Of a DNA stretch of 64,000 nucleotides, positions 1 through 8,880 are shown in pieces. The notes beneath the pieces were generated by a model. The model searched no databases. It was not told the origin of the DNA and saw nothing but the letters and a program-made list of their open reading frames with translations. This stretch comes from Streptomyces sp. HD (GTDB lineage: Bacteria > Actinomycetota > Actinomycetes > Streptomycetales > Streptomycetaceae). The number at the start of each line of letters is the position of its first letter. Position 1 is the first letter of the stretch. The stretch is taken from positions 1 through 64,000 of the forward strand of contig NZ_JAQMYP010000051.1 in NCBI RefSeq assembly GCF_028369295.1, read 5' to 3'. The translations under genes and the position numbers were made by a program.

Positions 1-56
1 CGGGGGGGGGGGAGGGGCGGGGGGGGGGGCGCCCCCCCCCCGCGCCCCCCCCCCCC
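1..56. other. G/C homopolymer tract at window edge
   Basis: Apart from one A this stretch is only G and C: a G-rich half followed by a C-rich half, with an 11-G run (19-29) facing a C run (32-41). It carries no coding signal. It could be a very stable hairpin past the end of nrdJ that stopped an assembly, or low-quality sequence at a contig end. Bases 57-123 are ordinary non-coding sequence between it and the nrdJ stop codon. Confidence 0.6.
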
Positions 57-123
57 ACTTCGGAGCTTCCGTCAGGTCCCCTCAAGGGCTACCCGACGAC
101 CGGGGCCACGCCCCTGCCCGGCG

Positions 124-3018
124 TCAGCTGCAGCCGCTGGTCGAGCCGCAGCCCTCGCAGATGTAGCAGGAGCCGGCGCGCTGCATCTTCGTACCGCAGG
201 AGAAGCACAGCGGGGCGTCGGCCTGGATGCCCAACTGCATCTCCACCAGCTCGGCGCTGGTGTGGGCCTGCTGCGGGACCGCCTTGGCCGCCCCGGCGTC
301 GGCCTTCGGGGTGGCGACGGCCTTCAGCTCCTGGGCGCGCGGCGCCGACTGGGCCAGGCCCTCGACGTCGACCTCGTCCTCGTTGGGCTCGTACGAACCC
401 GTCTCCAGGTGACGCTGACGCTCCTCGGCGGAGTGGATGCCGAGCGCGGAACGCGTCTCGAAGGGCAGGAAGTCCAGCGCCAGGCGACGGAAGATGTAGT
501 CGACGATCGACTGCGCCATCCGCACGTCCGGGTCGTCCGTCATACCGGCCGGCTCGAAGCGCATGTTCGTGAACTTCGAGACGTACGTCTCCAGCGGCAC
601 GCCGTACTGCAGGCCGACGGAGACCGCGATGGAGAAGGCGTCCATCATGCCGGCGAGGGTCGAACCCTGCTTGGACATCTTCAGGAAGACCTCGCCGAGA
701 CCGTCGTCCGGGTAGGAGTTGGCGGTCATGTAGCCCTCGGCGCCACCGACGGTGAAGGACGTCGTGATGCCGGGACGGCCCTTGGGGAGACGCTTGCGGA
801 CCGGGCGGTACTCGACGACCTTCTCGACCGTCTCACGGATGGTGGCCTCGGCCTTCTCCGTGATCTCGGTCTTCTCCTTCTCCTTGGTCTTGGCGGAGAG
901 GGGCTGGCCGACCTTGCAGTTGTCGCGGTAGATGGCGAGCGCCTTGACGCCCAGCTTCCAGGCCTCGAAGTAGATCTCCTCGACCTCCTCGACGGTCGCC
1001 GACTCCGGCATGTTGACCGTCTTGGAGAGCGCGCCGGAGATCCAGGGCTGGATCGCGGCCATCATGCGGACGTGGCCCATCGCCGAGATGGAGCGCTCGC
1101 CCATGGCGCAGTCGAACACCTCGTAGTGCTCGTGCTTGAGGCCCGGGGCATCGACGACATTGCCGTGCTCGGCGATGTGGGCGACGATCGCCTCGATCTG
1201 CTCCTCCTGGTAGCCCAGGCGGCGCAGGGCCTGCGGAACGGTGCCGTTGACGATCTGCATCGAGCCGCCGCCGACCAGCTTCTTGAACTTGACCAGCGCG
1301 AGGTCGGGCTCAAGACCGGTGGTGTCGCAGGACATCGCGAGACCGATGGTGCCGGTCGGGGCGATGACAGACGCCTGAGAGTTACGGAAACCGTTCTTCT
1401 CACCGAGGCGCAGCACGTCCTGCCAGGCCTCCGTGGCGGCGGCCCACACCGGCGTGTCCAGGTCGTCCATGCGGACGGCCACGGCGTTGGCGTCGGAGTG
1501 CTGCTTCATGACGCGCTGGTGCGGCTGGGCGTTGCGGGCGTAACCGTCGTACGGGCCGACGACCGCGGCGAGTTCGGCGGAGCGCTTGTACGACGTGCCG
1601 GTCATCAGGGAGGTGATGGCCCCGGCGAGGGCGCGGCCGCCGTCGGAGTCGTAGGCGTGGCCGGTCGCCATCAGCAGGGCGCCGAGGTTGGCGTAGCCGA
1701 TGCCGAGTTGGCGGAACGCGCGCGTGTTCTCACCGATCTTCTGCGTCGGGAAGTCCGCGAAGCAGATGGAGATGTCCATCGCGGTGATGACGAGCTCGAC
1801 GACCTTGGCGAAGCGCTCGACCTCGAAGGACTGGTTGCCCTTGCCGTCGTCCTTCAGGAACTTCATCAGGTTCAGCGAGGCGAGGTTGCAGGACGTGTTG
1901 TCCAGGTGCATGTACTCGCTGCAGGGGTTCGAGCCGTTGATACGGCCGGACTCCGGGCAGGTGTGCCAGTGGTTGATGGTGTCGTCGTACTGGATGCCGG
2001 GGTCGGCGCAGGCCCAGGCGGCCTCGGCCATCTTGCGGAACAGGGCCTTGGCGTCGACCTCTTCGATGACCTCGCCGGTCATCCGCGCGCGGAGGCCGAA
2101 CTTGCCGCCCGCCTCGACCGCCTTCATGAACTCGTCGTTCACGCGGACCGAGTTGTTGGCGTTCTGGTACTGGACGGACGTGATGTCGTCGCCGCCCAGG
2201 TCCATGTCGAAGCCCGCGTCACGCAGGGCGCGGATCTTCTCCTCTTCCTTCACCTTGGTCTCGATGAAGTCCTCGATGTCGGGGTGGTCGACGTCGAGGA
2301 TGACCATCTTGGCGGCGCGGCGGGTCGCGCCGCCCGACTTGATCGTTCCTGCGGAGGCGTCGGCGCCGCGCATGAAGGAGACCGGACCGGAGGCGTTGCC
2401 GCCCGAGGACAGAAGCTCCTTGGAGGAGCGGATGCGGGAGAGGTTCAGGCCGGCGCCGGAGCCGCCCTTGAAGATCATGCCCTCTTCCTTGTACCAGTCG
2501 AGGATCGACTCCATGGAGTCGTCGACGGCCAGGATGAAGCAGGCGGAGACCTGCTGGGGCTGGGGCGTACCGACGTTGAACCAGACAGGGCTGTTGAAGC
2601 TGAAGACCTGGTGCAGGAGGGCGTACGCCAGCTCGTGCTCGAAGATCTCGGCGTCGGCGGGCGAGGCGAAGTACTTGTGGTCCTCGCCGGCCTTCCGATA
2701 CGTCTTCACGATGCGGTCGATCAGCTGCTTGAGGCCGGTCTCGCGCTGCGGGGTGCCGACGGCACCACGGAAGTACTTGCTGGTGACGATGTTGACCGCG
2801 TTCACCGACCAGAAGTCGGGGAACTCGACGCCACGCTGCTCGAAGTTCACAGAGCCGTCGCGCCAGTTGGTCATGACGACGTCACGGCGCTCCCAGGCCA
2901 CCTCGTCGTACGGGTGCACGCCGGGGGTGGTGTGGATGCGCTCGATACGCAGTCCCTTGGCCGCCTTGGGGCCCTTGGCGCGGGAACTCCGTGCCGGACC
3001 GCTCGCCGTCTCTGTCAT
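124..3018 (-). CDS. nrdJ: Vitamin B12-dependent (class II) ribonucleotide reductase NrdJ
   Basis: 964-residue adenosylcobalamin-dependent ribonucleotide reductase, which reduces ribonucleotides to deoxyribonucleotides without oxygen. Visible hallmarks are the substrate-site cysteine in SACFILAVDDSM, the NPCSEYMHLDNTSCNLASLN active-site segment, the APTGTIGLAMSCDTTG loop, and a C-terminal cysteine-rich tail (CFSCGTKM, CYICEGCG) that shuttles reducing equivalents. The ATG at 3018 follows an AGGGAGGC ribosome site. It lies 164 bp downstream of nrdR on the same strand, the nrdR-nrdJ order of streptomycetes, so it is probably co-transcribed and repressed by NrdR when dNTPs are plentiful. I see no cobalamin riboswitch in front of the pair. 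Confidence 0.97.
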   Translation of the reverse strand: MTETASGPARSSRAKGPKAAKGLRIERIHTTPGVHPYDEVAWERRDVVMTNWRDGSVNFEQRGVEFPDFWSVNAVNIVTSKYFRGAVGTPQRETGLKQLIDRIVKTYRKAGEDHKYFASPADAEIFEHELAYALLHQVFSFNSPVWFNVGTPQPQQVSACFILAVDDSMESILDWYKEEGMIFKGGSGAGLNLSRIRSSKELLSSGGNASGPVSFMRGADASAGTIKSGGATRRAAKMVILDVDHPDIEDFIETKVKEEEKIRALRDAGFDMDLGGDDITSVQYQNANNSVRVNDEFMKAVEAGGKFGLRARMTGEVIEEVDAKALFRKMAEAAWACADPGIQYDDTINHWHTCPESGRINGSNPCSEYMHLDNTSCNLASLNLMKFLKDDGKGNQSFEVERFAKVVELVITAMDISICFADFPTQKIGENTRAFRQLGIGYANLGALLMATGHAYDSDGGRALAGAITSLMTGTSYKRSAELAAVVGPYDGYARNAQPHQRVMKQHSDANAVAVRMDDLDTPVWAAATEAWQDVLRLGEKNGFRNSQASVIAPTGTIGLAMSCDTTGLEPDLALVKFKKLVGGGSMQIVNGTVPQALRRLGYQEEQIEAIVAHIAEHGNVVDAPGLKHEHYEVFDCAMGERSISAMGHVRMMAAIQPWISGALSKTVNMPESATVEEVEEIYFEAWKLGVKALAIYRDNCKVGQPLSAKTKEKEKTEITEKAEATIRETVEKVVEYRPVRKRLPKGRPGITTSFTVGGAEGYMTANSYPDDGLGEVFLKMSKQGSTLAGMMDAFSIAVSVGLQYGVPLETYVSKFTNMRFEPAGMTDDPDVRMAQSIVDYIFRRLALDFLPFETRSALGIHSAEERQRHLETGSYEPNEDEVDVEGLAQSAPRAQELKAVATPKADAGAAKAVPQQAHTSAELVEMQLGIQADAPLCFSCGTKMQRAGSCYICEGCGSTSGCS

Positions 3019-3182
3019 GCCGCCTCCCTGTACGGGCTAAAACGCCCTGAAGTGCCCCGATGTTCCCCGTGGCACGGTGTTCTGTCTGGTGCTGCGGGCA
3101 CCCTCTGATCGCCACCCGCAGCAGGTCTTCTGTAGCCGCCTCACGGCCGGATCCGGAGTACGAGGACCGGATCCGGCCCGCC

Positions 3183-3752
3183 TCAGTCGGCGGCGCCGGC
3201 GGGAACGGGGACTTGTCCAGCCCCTCCGGACCCGCGATCGTCTTCTCGGCCCCCCGTGACAGGTCCTGCGTCGTCTTCGCGGTCGTCGTCGTCCGCGGCG
3301 GGGCTCCCCGTCACCACCCTCAGTTCCGCGATCGCGGCCTCGAAGTCCTCAAGCGAGTCGAACGCCCGGTAGACAGAGGCGAATCGCAGATAGGCGACGA
3401 GGTCGAGCTCCTGCAACGGGCCGAGTATGGCCAGCCCCACGTCATGGGTGGTCAGCTCGGCACTTCCAGTGGCCCGCACGGCCTCCTCGACCCGCTGGCC
3501 GAGCTGGGCGAGAGCATCCTCGGTGACAGGTCGTCCCTGGCATGCCTTGCGCACACCGTTGATGACCTTGGTACGGCTGAACGGCTCGGTGACTCCGGAT
3601 CGCTTGATCACCATCAGTGAGCACGTCTCCACGGTCGTGAAACGACGGGAGCAGTCCGGACACTGACGGCGCCTGCGGATCGACGTGCCGTCGTCGGTCG
3701 TACGACTGTCGACGACACGGCTGTCGGGGTGCCTGCAGAAGGGGCAATGCAT
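3183..3752 (-). CDS. nrdR: Transcriptional repressor NrdR
   Basis: 189-residue repressor of ribonucleotide reductase genes. It opens with MHCPFCRHPDSRVVDSR and continues with CPDC, the four cysteines of the N-terminal zinc ribbon that binds DNA. An ATP-cone domain (TVIKR-like RSGVTEPFSRTKVINGVRKAC) follows and senses ATP/dATP. The reading frame is open upstream to 3890, but family proteins begin at MHCPFC, so I place the start at 3752. The C-terminal tail after about residue 150 is acidic and low-complexity (ADDDDREDDAG), longer than the family core. It heads the nrdR-nrdJ unit and has two NrdR-box-like sites in its upstream region. Confidence 0.96.
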   Translation of the reverse strand: MHCPFCRHPDSRVVDSRTTDDGTSIRRRRQCPDCSRRFTTVETCSLMVIKRSGVTEPFSRTKVINGVRKACQGRPVTEDALAQLGQRVEEAVRATGSAELTTHDVGLAILGPLQELDLVAYLRFASVYRAFDSLEDFEAAIAELRVVTGSPAADDDDREDDAGPVTGGREDDRGSGGAGQVPVPAGAAD

Positions 3753-3859
3753 AACTCCAACCCTCCTCACAGCAGACTCAATAGCCTCGCTGGGCCTCAT
3801 GGGCCCCTCGAAGCAGCCCCAAGCATAGGCGATCTCCGAGCGTCCAAAGACCCGGGGGA

Positions 3860-3906
3860 CCACAACTTCTGGGCCGCTGCTGCAATCCAACCACTACATG
3901 TGGGGA
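3860..3906. promoter_or_regulatory. Pair of NrdR-box-like operators upstream of nrdR
   Basis: Two 16-mers, CCACAACTTCTGGGCC (3860-3875) and CCACTACATGTGGGGA (3891-3906), each match the NrdR-box consensus (aCaCwAtATaTwGwgT, from memory) at 9 or more of 16 positions. Their centres are 31 bp apart, three helical turns, the arrangement known for NrdR operators. They lie 108-154 bp upstream of the nrdR start. Autoregulation is inferred. Confidence 0.6.
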
Positions 3907-4240
3907 TTGGCTCATACATGCACACCCTGCGCGCGTGTCGCGTACGCACGGTCACGCGCTGTATGGCCACAGGGCCACGACACACACGTGGGCGCACAGC
4001 CGTATCGCCGCGACACATACGGAGATAGCGTGAGCGCCACACGGAGGGGACGTGCGACTCCCGCACAGATGGGGGTCACTCCACGGTTGATCCGATGTCG
4101 GATGGCAGACTGGGGCAACAACCCACGAGGTCGCACACCGACGGTGAAGAGTACAACAATGAGCCCTTTTTTCCGCCGGGAAGCGCGTTAGCCATACACC
4201 CAGACACATGATCGCGTCAGGCGATTCGCGATTTTTCACT

Positions 4241-4281
4241 CGAACGTGTGTTTGGCGCAACCTTTCGAAAGCAACTACCGT
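4241..4281 (+). promoter_or_regulatory. lexA promoter with SOS box
   Basis: CGAAC-GTGT-GTTTG at 4241-4254 fits the actinobacterial/Gram-positive LexA operator CGAAC-N4-GTTYG. It overlaps a plausible -35 (TTGGCG, 4252-4257), followed by an 18-bp spacer and a -10 (TACCGT, 4276-4281). The lexA GTG start is 33 bp further on. LexA bound here would block its own promoter. Confidence 0.75.
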
Positions 4282-4314
4282 TGTGCAGCAGGGAGACCAT
4301 CGAGAGGGGCCGAC

Positions 4315-5094
4315 GTGACCACCACCGCAGACAGTGCCACCATCACTGCCCAGGACCGCTCCCAGGGCCGACTCGAGCCGGTGCATGCAATGAACGAAGC
4401 CATGAATCCCGAGGGACACAAGCGTTCCCTACCGGGCCGACCTCCTGGCATCCGGGCGGACAGCTCAGGGCTCACGGACCGGCAGCGCCGGGTGATCGAG
4501 GTCATCAGGGATTCGGTGCAGCGGCGTGGCTACCCGCCGTCCATGCGGGAGATCGGCCAGGCGGTCGGCCTGTCGAGCACGTCCTCGGTCGCACACCAGC
4601 TGATGGCACTGGAGCGCAAGGGCTTCCTCCGTCGCGACCCGCACCGCCCGCGAGCGTACGAGGTGCGCGGCTCCGACCAGGCCGCCTCCGTGCAGCCCAC
4701 GGACACCGCAGGCAAGCCCGCCGCGTCCTACGTCCCGCTGGTCGGCCGCATCGCCGCCGGCGGACCGATCCTCGCGGAGGAGTCGGTCGAGGACGTCTTC
4801 CCCCTGCCCCGGCAGCTGGTCGGCGACGGCGAACTCTTCGTACTGAAGGTCGTCGGTGACTCGATGATCGAGGCCGCGATCTGCGACGGCGACTGGGTCA
4901 CCGTCCGGCGCCAGCCGGTCGCCGAGAACGGCGACATCGTGGCCGCGATGCTCGACGGCGAGGCCACCGTCAAGCGATTCAAGCGCGAGGACGGCCACGT
5001 CTGGCTCCTCCCGCACAACTCGGCGTACGAGCCGATCCCGGGCGACGACGCGACCATCCTGGGCAAGGTGGTGGCGGTGCTGCGCCGCGTGTGA
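4315..5094 (+). CDS. lexA: SOS repressor LexA
   Basis: 259-residue LexA repressor and self-cleaving peptidase. A disordered N-terminal arm of about 45 residues is followed by the winged HTH (LTDRQRRVIEVIRDSV, YPPSMREIGQAVGLSSTSSV). The C-terminal S24 domain has the Ala-Gly cleavage site in GRIAAGGPILAEE, the catalytic Ser in VVGDSMIEAAI and the catalytic Lys in GEATVKRF. I chose the GTG at 4315 because it follows GAGAGGGG, matches the usual Streptomyces N-terminus (TTTADSATI) and sits just past the SOS-box promoter. It is divergent from nrdRJ. A strong terminator follows at 5136-5169. Confidence 0.96.
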   Translation: MTTTADSATITAQDRSQGRLEPVHAMNEAMNPEGHKRSLPGRPPGIRADSSGLTDRQRRVIEVIRDSVQRRGYPPSMREIGQAVGLSSTSSVAHQLMALERKGFLRRDPHRPRAYEVRGSDQAASVQPTDTAGKPAASYVPLVGRIAAGGPILAEESVEDVFPLPRQLVGDGELFVLKVVGDSMIEAAICDGDWVTVRRQPVAENGDIVAAMLDGEATVKRFKREDGHVWLLPHNSAYEPIPGDDATILGKVVAVLRRV

Positions 5095-5135
5095 CGGCTG
5101 CGGCGGGCGATGCCGAGAGGCATCGCTCTCTGACC

Positions 5136-5169
5136 GGGCCCCGGAACCCCTGCGCCGGTTCCGGGGCCC
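5136..5169 (+). terminator. Terminator after lexA
   Basis: Perfect 13-bp inverted repeat: GGGCCCCGGAACC (5136-5148) and its complement GGTTCCGGGGCCC (5157-5169), with an 8-nt loop, 41 bp after the lexA stop. Further GGGCCC copies follow up to about 5220. The rest of the 275-bp gap to the helicase stop codon shows no gene. Confidence 0.8.
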
Positions 5170-5369
5170 TGCGCTGTCCTGGGCCCTTTGACTCCGGGGC
5201 CCTGTGCTGTCGTGGGCCCTCTTGCCAGGGTGCTGCGTCGCCCTGGTGCAGGGCGACAGCCGACGTCGGCGGATGTCGGATCGAGGGGTGCCGGATCGAG
5301 GGTTGGCCTGTCGCGGAGGATGAGGACGGGGAGTTGGCCTGTCTCGGCGTCGTGACAGGCCGCCCCTCA

Positions 5370-7361
5370 TCACTCCGGCTGATCCGCCTCCGCCTCTGCC
5401 TGCTTCGCCGCCGCGTCGATCGTGGCCAGCGACTTTCGGACCTGATTACGGTCCGTCGTGTACCAGAAGTCGGGCAGTGACGCCTTCAGGTAGCTCCCGT
5501 ACCGGGCCGTGGCCAGCCGCTGGTCCAGCACGGCGACCACGCCGCGGTCCCCCGATGCCCGGACGAGGCGGCCGGCGCCCTGGGCCATGAGCAGCGCGGC
5601 GTGGGTGGCGGCTACCGCCATGAAGCCGTTGCCGCCGGCGTCCTCCACGGCCTTCTGGCGGGCGCTCATGAGCGGGTCGTCCGGGCGCGGGAACGGGATT
5701 TTGTCCATGACGACCAGCTGGCAGCTGGGACCGGGCACGTCGACGCCCTGCCAGAGGGACAGGGTGCCGAAGAGGCAGGTCTTCGAGTCGGCCGAGAAGT
5801 TCTTGATCAGCTCGCCGAGCGTCTCCTCGCCCTGGAGGAGGATGGGGAACTCGGGGATACGGGAGCGAAGTTCCTCGGCGGCCAGCTGGGCGGCCCGCAT
5901 GGAGGAGAACAGGCCGAGCGTGCGGCCGCCCGCCGCCTGGATCAGTTCCGTCAGCTCATCGAGCATGTCGACACGGTCGCCGTCCCGCGCGGGACGGGAC
6001 AGGTGCTTGGCGACGTACAGGATGCCCTGCTTGCGGTACTCGAAGGGCGAGCCGACATCCACCCCCTTCCACTGCGGGAAGTCGTCGCCTTCCGTCCCCT
6101 CGGGGGCCAGCCCCAGGGACGCGCCCACGCCGTTGAAGTCGCCGCCCAGCTTCAGGGTCGCGGAGGTCAGGATGACGGAGCGGTCCTCGAAGAGCTTCTC
6201 GCGCAGGAGTCCTGACACCGACATGGGGGCCACGCGCAGGGAGGCGCCGAAACGGTCGTGCCGCTCGTACCAGACGACGTCCCACTCGGAGCCGTTGGTG
6301 ATCCGCTCCGCCACGTCGTGCACCGTCTCGACCGAGGCCAGCGCCTGCTTGCGGACCGCGTCCTCGTCCTGCACGGACTTGTCGCGGGTCGCGCCGATCG
6401 CGGAGATGACGGTGCGGCACGCGTCGCGCAGCGCCATGAGTGCGTAGGCGAGGTCCTCCGGGATCTCCTCCAGGCGGCCCGGCAGGGCCAGCTCCATCAG
6501 CCGTTCAAAACCCTCGGCGGCGGTCTGGAGCTGGTCGGCGGCCTTCTCGTTGGCGAGCTTCGCGGCGCGGCGTACCGCGCGGTTGACCTGGCCGGGAGTG
6601 AGTTCGCCGGTGGCGACTCCGGTGACCCGGGAGACAAGTTCGTGCGCCTCGTCGACGATCAGGACCTCGTGCTGCGGGAGGACGGGGGCGCCCTCGATGG
6701 CGTCGATCGCGAGCAGCGCGTGGTTGGTGACGACGACCTCCGCGAGCTTGGCCCGCTCACGGGCCATCTCGGCGAAGCACTCGGCGCCATAGGCGCACTT
6801 CGAGGCGCCTAGGCACTCCCGCGAGGACACCGACACCTGGGCCCAGGCGCGGTCGGACACGCCGGGCGTCAGGTCATCGCGGTCGCCCGTCTCCGTCTCG
6901 TCCGACCAGTCGCGCAGCCGCAGCAGGTCCTGGCCCAGCTTGCTGGTGGGTGCGGCTGCCTCGAACTGGTCGAAGAGGCCCTCCTCCTCATCCTGCGGGA
7001 CGCCCTCGTGCAGGCGGTGCAGGCACAGATAGTTCGACCTGCCCTTGAGCATCGCGAACTCGGGGCGACGGCGCAGCAGGGGGTGGAGTGCATCGACGGT
7101 GCGAGGCAGATCCCGCTCCACGAGCTGGCGCTGCAGCGCCAGGGTGGCCGTCGCCACGACGACTCGCTCCCCGTGCGCGAGCGCGGGCACGAGGTAGCCC
7201 AGCGACTTTCCGGTACCGGTGCCGGCCTGGACCAGCAGATGGGAGTCGCCGTCGATCGCCTCCGCGACGGATTCGGCCATGGTCACCTGGCCGGGGCGCT
7301 CCGTACCGCCGACGGCAGTGACGGCAGCATGCAGGAGTTCGGGGAGTGAGGGCTTTGTCAT
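5370..7361 (-). CDS. DinG/XPD-type ATP-dependent DNA helicase
   Basis: 663-residue superfamily 2 helicase of the DinG/YoaA (XPD-like) family, expected to unwind DNA 5'-3' in repair and R-loop removal. The Walker A motif is QAGTGTGKS near residue 45, the DEAH box is VDEAHEL, and the C-terminal helicase motif is SLWQGVDVPG near residue 545. Cysteines in YLCLH, SRECLG, SKCAYG and AECFAEM give the four ligands expected for a 4Fe-4S cluster between motifs I and II. The start at 7361 gives MTKPSLPELLHAAV. It converges on lexA. The 506-bp gap upstream of it carries two micro-repeat arrays. Confidence 0.92.
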   Translation of the reverse strand: MTKPSLPELLHAAVTAVGGTERPGQVTMAESVAEAIDGDSHLLVQAGTGTGKSLGYLVPALAHGERVVVATATLALQRQLVERDLPRTVDALHPLLRRRPEFAMLKGRSNYLCLHRLHEGVPQDEEEGLFDQFEAAAPTSKLGQDLLRLRDWSDETETGDRDDLTPGVSDRAWAQVSVSSRECLGASKCAYGAECFAEMARERAKLAEVVVTNHALLAIDAIEGAPVLPQHEVLIVDEAHELVSRVTGVATGELTPGQVNRAVRRAAKLANEKAADQLQTAAEGFERLMELALPGRLEEIPEDLAYALMALRDACRTVISAIGATRDKSVQDEDAVRKQALASVETVHDVAERITNGSEWDVVWYERHDRFGASLRVAPMSVSGLLREKLFEDRSVILTSATLKLGGDFNGVGASLGLAPEGTEGDDFPQWKGVDVGSPFEYRKQGILYVAKHLSRPARDGDRVDMLDELTELIQAAGGRTLGLFSSMRAAQLAAEELRSRIPEFPILLQGEETLGELIKNFSADSKTCLFGTLSLWQGVDVPGPSCQLVVMDKIPFPRPDDPLMSARQKAVEDAGGNGFMAVAATHAALLMAQGAGRLVRASGDRGVVAVLDQRLATARYGSYLKASLPDFWYTTDRNQVRKSLATIDAAAKQAEAEADQPE

Positions 7362-7460
7362 AGCGCGACCACCCTACGGCCCGGCACTGACAAACGGGTG
7401 GTCGCGGTGGGGACGGGGGACGGGATCAAGACCGGGGGTTCCTCGGGTGGGGATCGGATC

Positions 7461-7550
7461 GGTTCGGGTACGTGTGAGGTCGGTTCGATTGAGGTCAGGG
7501 ATGGTTCGAGTGCGATCGAAGTTGGTTCGGGTGCCGTCCGGGTCGGTTCG
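7461..7550. repeat. Helically phased 21-bp repeat (GGTTCG array)
   Basis: GGTTCG recurs at 7461, 7482, 7503, 7524 and 7545, exactly every 21 bp, with degenerate 15-bp fillers. The spacing is two helical turns. The array lies about 100-190 bp upstream of the helicase gene (minus strand). Confidence 0.75.
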
Positions 7551-7654
7551 GAGGGGCCCCGGGCTAATCAGGGTCGGGGTGAGGGGGCGGCCGGTACTGG
7601 TGCCGGGTTGGGCGCTCCGTGAAGCGATCGGCTTGTCGAGTGGGGCGGCTGTGT

Positions 7655-7728
7655 CAGTGCAGTGCTGGGTGACTGCAGTGCTGCGTGACTGCAGTGCCGG
7701 CTGACTGCAGTGGTGAGTGACTGCACCC
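7655..7728. repeat. 16-bp tandem repeat (GACTGCAGTG array)
   Basis: GACTGCAGTG or close variants start at 7655, 7671, 7687, 7703 and 7719, exactly every 16 bp. Copies 2-4 are perfect over 10 bases and contain the palindrome CTGCAG. It lies in the same 506-bp intergenic gap (7362-7867) as the 21-bp array; I see no gene in that gap. Confidence 0.8.
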
Positions 7729-7867
7729 GCGGCGTGAATGCGGTGGTAGCTCGGCCATGAGTGGGATCTGTGTCGAGTGCCGGGGTGGAATCTGGGTCAG
7801 CTGGTCAGGAGTGGGAACCGGATCGGCGCGAGCGGTGTACCAAAAGTGACGACGCTGCGACATGGCG

Positions 7868-8707
7868 TCACAGAAGGTGGCGCAGGCTGCGGTCTCTGAC
7901 CATCAGGGCGGCCCGCTTGGCGGGCAGCTCGACCTCGGCGGAGAAGCGGAAGCCGGCGCTCAGGAAGGCCGCGACGGAAGGGGTGTTGCGAATGTCGGGT
8001 TCAGCGACGACGCGAGCGCAGGCAGGCCGCCTGTCGAGTACGAGGTCGGCGACGGCCCGGAGCAGAGTGCCACCGAGTCCTCTCCCACGGTCCCCGACGG
8101 CACCGATGAGGAGATGGACTCCGGTGTCATGGGGCCGAGCCGGGTAGTGCCGGGCCAGTGGGTCGAGGTCGGCACGGTAGATCTCCCAGTAGCTCATCGG
8201 CGTGCCCTCCAGCATGCCCAGGCACGGAACGCTGCGCCCGTCACCGGTGAGCTGCGACCGCAGATGCTCCTCGGCCGCGTTCTCAGGCCCGCCGAGTTCC
8301 CAGAACGCCGCGACGGCAGGGTCGTTCATCCACCGGTCGATGATCGGAAGGTCTCGCTCGACCCATACAGGGACAAGGTGAAGCACTCCCGCTGGTGTGC
8401 TGATCGGGCCCCAGTCGGCCACGCGGTCGAGTAGATCTTCGGTGGTCGGAAGAGAAGACGTGGGATCGGCCGTCCCTGCACCAGCCGGGCTCCGGCTCCG
8501 GCCCCCGTCCGCATCGGCATTCTCCGCGAAGAGCGCGATGAACTCGTCGGGCAGACGCAGGTCCAGCGTGTCCTCGCAGTCTGCATCGCCTGCGCCCTTG
8601 CCGGCGGTCGTGTCGATCGGACTCACACGAGTACCCGGGCTCGTGACGATGCCGATCTCGGTGAAGGGGGCGGTACCGGCGTTGGCACTGGCGTCGGTAG
8701 GAGGCAC
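7868..8707 (-). CDS. AlcB/IucB-type siderophore N-acetyltransferase (GNAT)
   Basis: 279-residue GNAT acyltransferase of the kind that acylates an amine or hydroxylamine in hydroxamate siderophore assembly. The first 95 or so residues are low-complexity. The AlcB-like domain follows, with the diagnostic patches AAFWELGGP, MSYWEIYRADLDPLA and the acetyl-CoA loop GDRGRGLGG near residue 212. The GTG start at 8707 is preceded by GAGAGGAG. It is the most downstream gene of a three-gene, same-strand siderophore locus, 173 bp after the synthetase. The substrate is not predictable from the sequence. Confidence 0.85.
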   Translation of the reverse strand: MPPTDASANAGTAPFTEIGIVTSPGTRVSPIDTTAGKGAGDADCEDTLDLRLPDEFIALFAENADADGGRSRSPAGAGTADPTSSLPTTEDLLDRVADWGPISTPAGVLHLVPVWVERDLPIIDRWMNDPAVAAFWELGGPENAAEEHLRSQLTGDGRSVPCLGMLEGTPMSYWEIYRADLDPLARHYPARPHDTGVHLLIGAVGDRGRGLGGTLLRAVADLVLDRRPACARVVAEPDIRNTPSVAAFLSAGFRFSAEVELPAKRAALMVRDRSLRHLL

Positions 8708-8880
8708 GGCGACACTCCTCTCAGGAGGCTGGGGTGGGTCATGTACCCGAGAGATGAAGGGAGTTGGTGAACAGCAGAGGTGTTGGTCAGGGATACGGGG
8801 AACGAGCGGTGTTGGTCGGCCGTGGCCGAGGTGGGTCGACCGCGATGAAGGTGCGGCGTGACGGGGAGCGACGGTGATGG

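Noticed and set aside
262..3108. 948-codon plus-strand open frame opposite nrdJ
   Set aside because: It is the antisense shadow of nrdJ: Val/Leu/Asp/Gly/Arg-biased translation with no domain, as expected opposite a high-GC gene.
4221..4320. Cobalamin riboswitch for nrdRJ
   Set aside because: I looked for the B12-box and paired helices between lexA and nrdR and saw none; B12 riboswitches in Streptomyces control nrdABS rather than nrdRJ.
7362..7867. CRISPR array suggested by regularly spaced repeats
   Set aside because: Units are only 6-10 conserved bases with periods of 21 and 16 bp, and no cas genes are present.
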